Below, one piece after another: positions 32,234-38,527 of a stretch of 39,317 nt of DNA. Positions within the stretch are counted from its first letter, which is position 1. Each line of letters begins with the position of its first letter. Both the position numbers and the translations under genes were made by a program. This DNA is from Bacillota bacterium (GTDB lineage Bacteria > Bacillota > Sulfobacillia > Sulfobacillales > JAIMBI01): positions 1 to 39,317 of the forward strand of contig JAJYPH010000011.1 of NCBI GenBank assembly GCA_021795575.1. Reading direction: 5' to 3'. The notes below the pieces were generated by a model, which searched no databases, was not told the DNA's origin, and was given only the letters and a program-made list of their open reading frames with translations.

Positions 32234-32257
32234 AGTATTTATCACTCGGGAAATATT
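32234..32257. promoter_or_regulatory. Candidate MarR operator over the marR promoter
   Basis: AGTATTT (32234-32240) and AAATATT (32251-32257) form a near-perfect inverted repeat with one mismatch and a 10-bp gap, giving a 17-bp centre spacing suited to a winged-helix dimer. It overlaps a possible minus-strand promoter, TTGCAC (32276-32281), 17 bp, TAATAT (32253-32258), and ends 15 bp before the marR ATG. The AT-rich arms stand out in this GC-rich genome. Confidence 0.55.
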
Positions 32258-32309
32258 AAAGCACATGTCAACGAAGTGCAAGGGGCCCGCTCCCTCGCTG
32301 GGCGCAGGC

Positions 32310-32318
32310 TGGTATCAT
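32310..32318 (+). promoter_or_regulatory. Extended -10 promoter TGGTATCAT
   Basis: TGG precedes TATCAT (32313-32318), with no -35 (CTCCCT at 17 bp). It is identical to the element at 20490-20498 on the other strand. Transcription would start near 32325, about 55 nt before the HAD phosphatase GTG at 32380. Confidence 0.5.
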
Positions 32319-32379
32319 GAAGCGAGCGTGCGGCCGCCCACAGGCGGGCCGCGAAGACGGGCAACGAGGGGGCGGCGCG

Positions 32380-33090
32380 GTGGAGCATCCGACACATCCG
32401 ACACACCTGCTGGTGTTTGACCTGGACGGCACCGTCCTGGACGGCCATGGCGCCGGCCATCGAGCGATGGAGCGGGCGTTTCTTCAGGTGGTGGGTCAAC
32501 CGGGGGAGTTCAACCACCTGGACTTCGCCGGACGCACCGACCCGGCGATGCTGCATCTGGCGGCCGATCGGCTCGGAATCACGATCGCCGACGAACAGTG
32601 GCCGCGGCTGCTGGACGCGTTTGTGACCGCGCTGGCCGAGACGGCGGGGGCCACCCGGGCCTTGCCCGGGGTGTCCACGCTGCTGCGGCGGCTCGCGCAG
32701 AATCCCGACGTGGGACTCGCGGTGGGGACCGGGAACGTGGAGGCCGGGGCGGCCATCAAACTGAAAGCGGTGGGGTTGGCGGACGTGTTTCCGGTAGGGG
32801 GCTACGGCAGCGACGGTGAGTCCCGCGAGGCCATGCTGGCGGTGGCGGTGGCCCGCACCCGCCGCTTTTATCACGCGGACGACGCGCCGCTGGTGACCGT
32901 GGGCGACACGCCCCGCGACGTGGCGGCGGCGCATGCGCTCGGGTTGCGGTGCATCGCGGTGGCCACGGGGCGCTACGCCCAGCCCGATCTCGAGGCGGCG
33001 GGCGCGGACGCGGCGCTGCCATCGCTCGAGGATGCCGCCGGGTTTTACCGGGTCGTGTCGCGGCTCTCCGGGCGGGATTTGTCGGATTGA
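32380..33090 (+). CDS. HAD family hydrolase (phosphoglycolate phosphatase-like)
   Basis: A 236-aa HAD protein with an alpha-helical cap. LLVFDLDGTVLDGHGAGHRAM is motif I with both Asp, GLAVGTGN is motif II with Thr, AIKLKAVGL and nearby residues lead to the motif III Lys region, and VTVGDTPRDVAAAHALGL is motif IV. Its overall form is that of Gph/beta-phosphoglucomutase-like phosphatases; the substrate is unknown. The start is GTG 32380, with GAGGGGG seven bases upstream; an in-frame ATG at 32317 lies on the promoter and gives an unconserved Arg-rich extension. The last 46 bp overlap the convergent thioesterase gene. Confidence 0.82.
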   Translation: MEHPTHPTHLLVFDLDGTVLDGHGAGHRAMERAFLQVVGQPGEFNHLDFAGRTDPAMLHLAADRLGITIADEQWPRLLDAFVTALAETAGATRALPGVSTLLRRLAQNPDVGLAVGTGNVEAGAAIKLKAVGLADVFPVGGYGSDGESREAMLAVAVARTRRFYHADDAPLVTVGDTPRDVAAAHALGLRCIAVATGRYAQPDLEAAGADAALPSLEDAAGFYRVVSRLSGRDLSD

Positions 33091-33500
33091 GGCACTGCGA
33101 CACGCGCCACCGTGCAGCGCGCGACACACACGAGGCGGTCCTGCTCATCCCGGATCCGGATGTCCCACACCATGGTGGTGCGGCCGCGGTGCAGGGGCAG
33201 GGCGAGAGCGGTCAGCGTACCGGTGCGTTTGGGCCGCACATGGTTGGCGTTGATCTCGATGCCCACCGCGCGCTCGGTGTCCGGGTCGCAGTTGAGCCAG
33301 GTGCCCAGCGAGGCGGCCGATTCGGCCAACACCACCGACGCGCCCCCATGCAGCAGGCCGAAAGGCTGGTGGACGCGGGGCGAGACGGGCATCGTGGCCA
33401 CCACCCGGTCGGGCGTGGACTCTAAAAACGCGATGCCCAAGGTTTCGTGGATCCCGCCCGCTAGGGCGGCGGGATCGGCGGGCGGGCGCTTGGTCGACAT
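33045..33500 (-). CDS. PaaI-type hotdog-fold thioesterase
   Basis: A 151-aa single hotdog domain. VHQPFGLLHGGASVVLAESAAS holds the HGG active-site motif, with the catalytic acidic residue in the following helix; VGIEINANHVRP and TMVWDIRIRDEQDRLVCVARCTV are the conserved strands. Members hydrolyse acyl-CoA thioesters such as phenylacetyl- or benzoyl-CoA products; the closest style is YdiI/EntH/MenI. ATG 33500 follows AAGGGGGTT. The open frame extends far upstream but without similarity. Its 3' end overlaps the HAD gene end by 46 bp. Confidence 0.85.
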   Translation of the reverse strand: MSTKRPPADPAALAGGIHETLGIAFLESTPDRVVATMPVSPRVHQPFGLLHGGASVVLAESAASLGTWLNCDPDTERAVGIEINANHVRPKRTGTLTALALPLHRGRTTMVWDIRIRDEQDRLVCVARCTVARVAVPQSDKSRPESRDTTR

Positions 33501-33572
33501 CGGGCAACCCCCTTGGATCACGAATGACGCGGCTCGGTGGCGGACCCCGGACGCGCCCGCTGGCCGCAAGCC

Positions 33573-33601
33573 ACTATAACGGAGCCCGGCCAGCATGACC
33601 A
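33573..33601 (-). promoter_or_regulatory. Probable promoter of the thioesterase gene
   Basis: On the minus strand: TGGTCA (33596-33601), a 17-bp spacer, TATAGT (33573-33578). The -10 differs from consensus at one position and the -35 at two. Transcription would begin near 33566, about 66 nt before ATG 33500. Confidence 0.5.
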
Positions 33602-33625
33602 GGCCGGCGCAGGGGAGGGACGGCG

Positions 33626-34033
33626 GTGTGGGAGCAGCAGTGGGTGGTTGCGGACGTCTCCGATGCGGGGGCGGTCCGCCAGGTGGAAGCGGCCCTCGGG
33701 CAGTGGACGCCCACGGAGGCACCGCCGGGCCACGTGGGGGTCGCCCGGTTTTACCGCGGGACGGATGACGAAACGTTGGCGAACCAGTATCTTGACGAGG
33801 TGGCCGAGATTCGTGACGTCGTGGCGGCGACGCCGCGGGAGGGACTGGCCGCACGTTTTCGGCGGGTGCAGCAGCGGGCCCGGGGCATCCCGCCGCGGCC
33901 TGGGTGGGTGGTGCTGGACCGCGAGGGGCCGCGGAGCCCCCGCCCACGGGATTGGACCCGGGCCGCGGGACCTCGGTGGGTCGTCCCAGTGCAGTGGGAG
34001 GGTTCCGTGCCGCCCTTGGACCGAACCCCTTAG
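33626..34033 (+). CDS. Hypothetical protein, 135 aa
   Basis: No family recognised. It is a soluble, Arg/Pro/Trp-rich protein starting MWEQQWVVADVSDAGAVRQV, with a central acidic helix (DDETLANQYLDEVAEIRDVV) and a basic, proline-rich C-terminus (PPRPGWVVLDREGPRSPRPRD). GTG 33626 follows GGGGAGGGA at a suitable distance, which with the amphipathic helix supports real coding. It lies divergent from the thioesterase gene and 59 bp before the amidase gene, perhaps in the same transcript as the latter. Confidence 0.58.
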   Translation: MWEQQWVVADVSDAGAVRQVEAALGQWTPTEAPPGHVGVARFYRGTDDETLANQYLDEVAEIRDVVAATPREGLAARFRRVQQRARGIPPRPGWVVLDREGPRSPRPRDWTRAAGPRWVVPVQWEGSVPPLDRTP

Positions 34034-34092
34034 GCGATGGTGGGCGTGGGATGGCCTCAGAAGAAAATGCGGTGGGGGAGCGGTGTTCATTG

Positions 34093-35532
34093 ATGGAGAG
34101 GCACCCGGGTGGCGACGTGGACGTGACCCAAGTGGACAGCGGCCGGCTGCAGGCGCTGCGGGAGGCGGGACGGCTCACGGCCCGCGACCTGTTGGTCGCG
34201 TCGATGGAACGGATCGAGGCCAGTGGCGTGAACGCGGTGCGTGCGGTCAACCCGGATGCGTGGGCGATGGCGGAGGCATCGGACGACCGACAGTGCCGGG
34301 GCGCCCTGTGGGGCCCTCTCGACGGCATTCCCGTGCTGGTCAAGGACAACATCGACACCAACGACCAGATGCCGACCACCGCGGGGTCCGTGGCCCTGGA
34401 AGGCTTGCGGGCCGCGGCCGACGCATTTTTGGTGCGGCGGCTCCGGCGCAGTGGGGCCGTGCTCGTGGGCAAGGCCAACCTGACCGAGTGGGCCAACTGG
34501 ATGGCCGACCATATGCCCAATGGGTATTCCAGCCTCGGCGGGCAGGTGCTGAATCCCTACGGACCCGGCCGGTGCGACGTCGGCGGGTCCAGCTCCGGCA
34601 GCGGGGCGGGGGTGGCCGCGGGGATCGCTACGCTCGCCGTGGGCACGGAAACGTCGGGCTCCATCCTGAGCCCAGCCAGCAGCAATGGGATCGTGGGGGT
34701 CAAGCCGACGGTGGGGCTCATCAGCCGGCGCGGCATTGCCCCCATTTCGTGGAGCCAGGATACGGCGGGGCCTATGACCCGGACCGTTGCCGATGCGGCG
34801 CATCTGCTGCAAGTGCTGGCTGGCCGGGACCGCGGGGACCGGGCCACGTGGACCCAGCCGCCCGTGCCGCGCTACGCGGCCGCTCTCCGGGCCGAGGCGC
34901 TCGCGGGAAGCCGCCTGGGGGTGCCTCGCCGCGGCTACTGGGACCGACTCACGGGGGAGCGCCGCGCGGCCGCCGACCGCGCGCTCGCGGCCGCGGAGCG
35001 GCTGGGCGCGACGCTGGTGGATGTGGACCTGCCCACGTGGAGCGAGTTGCCCGGGATGGACGTGCTGCGGTACGAATTCAAGCCCGCCATCAATGCGTAC
35101 CTGGCGCGGCGGCCCGACGGGCCGGTGCACACGCTCACCGACCTCATCCGATTCAACCGGGCGCACGCGGCGCGGGCGCTGGTGTACGGGCAGGCCGTGC
35201 TGCTGGCGTCGGAGGGCACGCGGGGCGACCTGACCGAGGCCGCGTACTGGACAGCGCGGCGGGACGACGTGCGCCGCTCGCGCGAGGAAGGCATCGACCG
35301 GGCACTGCGGGAACATGGCCTCCAGGCGCTGGTGTTTGTGGGGGCCATGGGAGCGGGCATCGCGGCCAAGGCCGGGTACCCCTCGGTGACGGTGCCGGCC
35401 GGCTATACGGCGGACGGGGATCCGGTGGGGCTGACGTTTACCGGCACCGCGTGGACAGAGGCGGCCCTGTTGACCCTGGCGTTTGCGTATGAACAGGGGA
35501 CGCGCGCGCGCGTGGCCCCGCGCTGGGCCTGA
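34093..35532 (+). CDS. Amidase signature family enzyme
   Basis: A protein of 479 aa with this start. The Ser-cisSer-Lys triad is visible: Lys in PVLVKDNIDT, then CDVGGSSSGSGAGVAAGIAT with the cis-Ser, and GTETSGSILSPAS with the nucleophile Ser. The form is that of AtzF/GatA-like and peptide amidases; NGIVGVKPTVGLISRRGI and SQDTAGPMTRTVADAA are strongly conserved blocks. The substrate cannot be told; no gatB or gatC is nearby, so it is not the Glu-tRNA amidotransferase subunit. ATG 34093 is preferred (or TTG 34090, nine bases after GGTGGGGGAG); ATG 34051 is an alternative that adds 14 residues. Confidence 0.88.
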   Translation: MERHPGGDVDVTQVDSGRLQALREAGRLTARDLLVASMERIEASGVNAVRAVNPDAWAMAEASDDRQCRGALWGPLDGIPVLVKDNIDTNDQMPTTAGSVALEGLRAAADAFLVRRLRRSGAVLVGKANLTEWANWMADHMPNGYSSLGGQVLNPYGPGRCDVGGSSSGSGAGVAAGIATLAVGTETSGSILSPASSNGIVGVKPTVGLISRRGIAPISWSQDTAGPMTRTVADAAHLLQVLAGRDRGDRATWTQPPVPRYAAALRAEALAGSRLGVPRRGYWDRLTGERRAAADRALAAAERLGATLVDVDLPTWSELPGMDVLRYEFKPAINAYLARRPDGPVHTLTDLIRFNRAHAARALVYGQAVLLASEGTRGDLTEAAYWTARRDDVRRSREEGIDRALREHGLQALVFVGAMGAGIAAKAGYPSVTVPAGYTADGDPVGLTFTGTAWTEAALLTLAFAYEQGTRARVAPRWA

Positions 35533-35604
35533 ATCCCGGCGGCTCCGTGGGGCGTATGGGTGCAAGAGCGGCTGCGACACGATGCGGCCGCCGGAGGGTG
35601 CGAC

Positions 35605-36696
35605 ATGAGCTTTCGGCAACGACACTGGCGGCACGCCGGCTGGCTGGGCCTCGTGGTGTTCACGGGGTTTGCGCTGTATCTGACGACCTGGCGCTCCGCA
35701 CTCGGCCCGCTGCTCCCGGCGGCCCAGGACGTCCACGAGTTTGGTGGCATCATCTATGGTGCGGCGGTGGTGGGGTGGTCTGGCCGGTTTTATCCGTGGC
35801 CGGGGCGTCGGGCGTCCGGGGCTCCCGGCTTCACGCAGTTCGGCTGGTTTCTGATTGCGGGGCTCCTCGTAACCGGCGTGGGCCTGCTGGTGGGGCCGTC
35901 GCTCACGCGCGCCATTGCCACCGTGGGCCATGCGGCCTTTGCCGCCACGCTGGTCATTTGGGTCGTGTGGCACCTGTTGGCCAGCCGACCGCGGGTGGCT
36001 CCGGCGATGCGCGACCGGGTGGCGAAGCCGGGCATCCCGCGCCGCGCGCTGCTGCGGTGGTTGGGCGGTGCGGCGGTGGCGGTGCCGCTGGTGGCAGCGA
36101 CGCCGAGTCTGCTGGGCATGGTGGGCGGGCGCCTGGTCGGGGCGGCCGGTGGCACCAACGGCGGTGCCAAGCCGGGCTTTGTCCCTTACACCGTGGTCAA
36201 CGGCTTTCCGCGCGTGGACCTCACCACCTGGCGGCTCACGCTGGAAGGCCTGGGGACGACGCGGCGTTGGACCTGGGAGGAATGGCAACGGGAGTCTGTG
36301 CAGCACCTCACCGTAAATTTTCGTTGTGTGACCGGGTGGGTGGTACCGGACGTGCGGTTCTCCGGCGTGAATCTGGAGGCGTGGCTGGTGCATCACGGGT
36401 GGGATCCCATCCAGCACCCGTGGGTCAATTTTTATTCGGCCGACGGCGTGTACACGGAATCCCTGAATGCCGCGCAAATCCACCAGCACCAGCCGATTTT
36501 GGCCACCATCATGGACGGCCAGGCGCTGCCGGTCGCCCAAGGGTTTCCCATGCGGCTCTACGTCCCCCGCATGTACGGCTACAAGGCGATCAAGTGGTTG
36601 GACCGCGTCCAGGTGTCCAGCCGAGAGCAGATTGGATTCTGGGAGCAGCGCGGGTACCCTGAAAACGCGTACTACGGCTCCTATACGGGCATTTGA
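35605..36696 (+). CDS. Cytochrome b561-like membrane domain fused to a sulfite-oxidase-type molybdopterin domain
   Basis: A 363-aa protein in two parts. Residues 13-127 contain four helices (about 13-29, 43-60, 77-97, 105-127) with His44, His109 and His123 placed to hold heme b, as in b561-type subunits. After the sequence GIPRRALLRWLGG (Arg146-Arg147) comes a fifth helix at about 150-172, looking like a twin-arginine signal inside the protein. Residues 190-363 form the oxidoreductase molybdopterin domain (PF00174), with Cys241 in NFRCVTGW as the expected molybdenum ligand and conserved ESLNAAQI and GFPMRLYVPRMYGYKAIKW. The catalytic domain would face outside and pass electrons to the quinone pool through the membrane part. 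ATG 35605 follows GGAGGG. Confidence 0.85.
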   Translation: MSFRQRHWRHAGWLGLVVFTGFALYLTTWRSALGPLLPAAQDVHEFGGIIYGAAVVGWSGRFYPWPGRRASGAPGFTQFGWFLIAGLLVTGVGLLVGPSLTRAIATVGHAAFAATLVIWVVWHLLASRPRVAPAMRDRVAKPGIPRRALLRWLGGAAVAVPLVAATPSLLGMVGGRLVGAAGGTNGGAKPGFVPYTVVNGFPRVDLTTWRLTLEGLGTTRRWTWEEWQRESVQHLTVNFRCVTGWVVPDVRFSGVNLEAWLVHHGWDPIQHPWVNFYSADGVYTESLNAAQIHQHQPILATIMDGQALPVAQGFPMRLYVPRMYGYKAIKWLDRVQVSSREQIGFWEQRGYPENAYYGSYTGI

Positions 36697-36740
36697 GGCA
36701 GGGGCCGTGGCGCGGCGCGCGGCGGAAAGGGGCGCGGGGT

Positions 36741-37757
36741 ATGAAGGCGATCGTGGTGCGGGAGCCGGGCGGGGTGGGCAAGTTGTCGTACGAGGAGGTG
36801 GCCGACCCGGTCCCCGGCGCCGGGGAGGTGCGGGTGCAGGTGCAATATGCCGGGCTCAACCGACGAGACCTGTACGCCCGCATGGGCCAATACCCCCGGG
36901 TGCGTTTCCCCGCCATCCCCGGATCGGACGGTGTGGGCGTGGTGGATGCCGTGGGCGCGGGGGTGGAGGCGCTGGCGCCGGGGGACCCCGTGATCCTCTA
37001 TCCCGCCCGGAACTGGGGGGACGACGAGCGGGCGCCCGGACGCACGTTTGAAATTCTGGGCATTCCCACGGACGGGACCTACGCCGAACAAGTCGTCGTG
37101 CCGGCCGTTGACGTCTTTCCGAAGCCGGGATACCTGACGGGTCCGGAGGCGGCCGCGCTGCCGCTGGTGGGTCTCACGGCGTACCGATGCCTGTTTACGC
37201 GCGGGGCGCTCCAGGCGGGAGAGCGGGTGCTCATCCCTGGGATTGGCGGGGGGTTGGCCACCATGCTGCTGCTGATGGCCACCGCGGCCGGCGCGCGCGT
37301 GACGGTGACGTCCTCGCAGGACGGGAAGATTGCGCGCGCTCGGGAGATGGGGGCGGAAGCCGGCGCCAACTACCGGCAGGCGGATTACGTGCAGGATCTG
37401 CGCCGCGCGGTCCCCGCCGGATTCGACCTCATTGTCGATACACTGGGAGGAGCCGGATTCGAAGACCTGGTCGCCCTGGCCCGCCCGGGTGGGCGGCTGG
37501 TGCTGGTTGGGGCCACAGCGGGCCCGGTGCCCTCGCTGGTCCTGCCCCGCGTCTTTTTGAAGCACCTGGATCTCCGCGGCACCTCCATGGGCAGCCCGCT
37601 GGACTTTGCCCGGATGCTGGACTTCTGTCTGGAGCACCAGATTCGCCCCATCGTGGACCGCGTCTTTCCGCTGGCCGAGGTGTCGGCGGCGCAGGAATAT
37701 CTGTGGGACGGGGGACAGTTTGGCAAGGTGGTCCTGCAGGTGAGCCGCCCCGCCTGA
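36741..37757 (+). CDS. Quinone oxidoreductase/zinc-type alcohol dehydrogenase-like protein (MDR superfamily)
   Basis: A 338-aa protein. The N-terminal GroES-like domain (MKAIVVREPGGVGKLSYEEV, QYAGLNRRDLYARMGQYP) precedes a Rossmann domain (GALQAGERVLIPGIGGGLATML, VTVTSSQDGKIARAREMGA). The catalytic zinc Cys of true alcohol dehydrogenases is absent (GLNRRDLY instead), and the structural zinc loop has no cysteines. It therefore belongs with zinc-free quinone oxidoreductases and related enoyl reductases using NAD(P)H. ATG 36741 follows GGAAAGGGG. It starts 44 bp after the b561/SUOX fusion in the same direction, so the two may be co-transcribed. Confidence 0.85.
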   Translation: MKAIVVREPGGVGKLSYEEVADPVPGAGEVRVQVQYAGLNRRDLYARMGQYPRVRFPAIPGSDGVGVVDAVGAGVEALAPGDPVILYPARNWGDDERAPGRTFEILGIPTDGTYAEQVVVPAVDVFPKPGYLTGPEAAALPLVGLTAYRCLFTRGALQAGERVLIPGIGGGLATMLLLMATAAGARVTVTSSQDGKIARAREMGAEAGANYRQADYVQDLRRAVPAGFDLIVDTLGGAGFEDLVALARPGGRLVLVGATAGPVPSLVLPRVFLKHLDLRGTSMGSPLDFARMLDFCLEHQIRPIVDRVFPLAEVSAAQEYLWDGGQFGKVVLQVSRPA

Positions 37758-38079
37758 CGACGCGGACCTCGGCGGGGGGACGGCTGTGGCGAGAGCGGCG
37801 AGGGTGGTGGTTGGCCCGAGGCGGCCAGGCTCGTCGGCGGACGGCTGGGGGATGATGCCAGACGCGCCCCAGCCAGATCCCGTCTCCAGCCTCGGCGCGG
37901 TCTGGTCGTCCACGGCACAGCCAGTGCGCAGATCGCCTGGTGGGAGACCGAGAGTCGCGCCCCATCGGCCAGCGGGCCTATCACCACCTGGGGCGTCTTG
38001 CGTCGGGAAAGCGTGCGCACGGCATCATGCCCGCACCGTCGTCGCCTGGCGAACGTGGGGCGGCCGTACCGCCGGGACG
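37758..38079. other. Gap of about 320 bp, no intact gene; possible remnant on minus strand
   Basis: I see no gene with start and ribosome-binding site here. On the minus strand around 37905-38020 there is a piece reading VVIGPLADGARLSVSHQAIC then ALAV. This resembles the SLSH motif region of Sfp-type 4'-phosphopantetheinyl transferases (GKP, then RLSLSHS, then ALAA). The frame then runs into unrelated Arg/Pro-rich sequence, so if it is real it is a broken relic. No terminator hairpin is obvious after the oxidoreductase gene. Confidence 0.3.
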
Positions 38080-38322
38080 CTATGCATCCGGTTCGTAGAA
38101 CCAATCGGCCCAGTCCCGCCAGCCCGCGCGCACTAGCCAGCCGGCCACTGCTTGCAGACGGGGACTCACCACCCGAAAGTGGTGGCGGCCCACTTGGACG
38201 ACCGGCGCGCGCCGCCGCCGGCGTGCGATGTCCAGGACAATCACCTGAGTCCGGGGATGGGTCACGGGCCGACGCGGCACGGCGCGGCCCGTGACCGTCG
38301 GCCGCGGCGGTGAGGTCAGCAT
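38080..38322 (-). CDS. Small basic protein, 80 aa, unknown
   Basis: No family recognised. The protein is strongly basic in its middle (DIARRRRRAPVVQVGRHHF), with a tryptophan-rich end WLVRAGWRDWADWFYEPDA. ATG 38322 is preceded by AAGGGAG nine bases upstream, and a good TTTACA-17-TATGAT promoter lies about 85-113 bp upstream, together supporting a real small gene. It is divergent from the malic enzyme gene. A nucleic-acid-binding role is conceivable from charge only. Confidence 0.6.
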   Translation of the reverse strand: MLTSPPRPTVTGRAVPRRPVTHPRTQVIVLDIARRRRRAPVVQVGRHHFRVVSPRLQAVAGWLVRAGWRDWADWFYEPDA

Positions 38323-38406
38323 AATCGGCCACTCCCTTCGTTCCGGCCCATCCCGCGCCGAGGTCAGTTGGTTGGCCGACGACAGCAGATGGAACTGGTG
38401 TTCTAT

Positions 38407-38435
38407 ATCATAAGCGACCCGCGTCAGCGTGTAAA
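38407..38435 (-). promoter_or_regulatory. Promoter of the 80-aa protein gene
   Basis: On the minus strand: TTTACA (38430-38435), a 17-bp spacer, TATGAT (38407-38412), each one mismatch from consensus. Transcription would start near 38400, leaving a leader of about 78 nt before ATG 38322. Confidence 0.6.
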
Positions 38436-38490
38436 GAGGGGCAGCGACGGAAACAAGATTTGGCCAACCGCGCCCGGACTTAGGACCATG

Positions 38491-38499
38491 TGATATCTT
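38491..38499 (+). promoter_or_regulatory. Possible extended -10 of the malic enzyme gene
   Basis: TGA directly precedes TATCTT (38494-38499), a TGn extended -10 form, with no -35. Transcription would start near 38506, just before the GCAAGGGAGG ribosome-binding site (38511-38520) and GTG 38528. Confidence 0.42.
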
Positions 38500-38527
38500 T
38501 TGAGGACATTGCAAGGGAGGTCGTTCG

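Noticed and set aside
33501-34520. N-terminal extension of the thioesterase frame up to 34520
   Set aside because: The hotdog domain begins right after ATG 33500 with its own ribosome-binding site; the upstream part is low-complexity and opposite other genes.
34087-36540. 817-codon open frame on the minus strand
   Set aside because: It is antisense to the amidase and the b561/SUOX fusion, both with full catalytic motifs; its composition is typical of a shadow frame.
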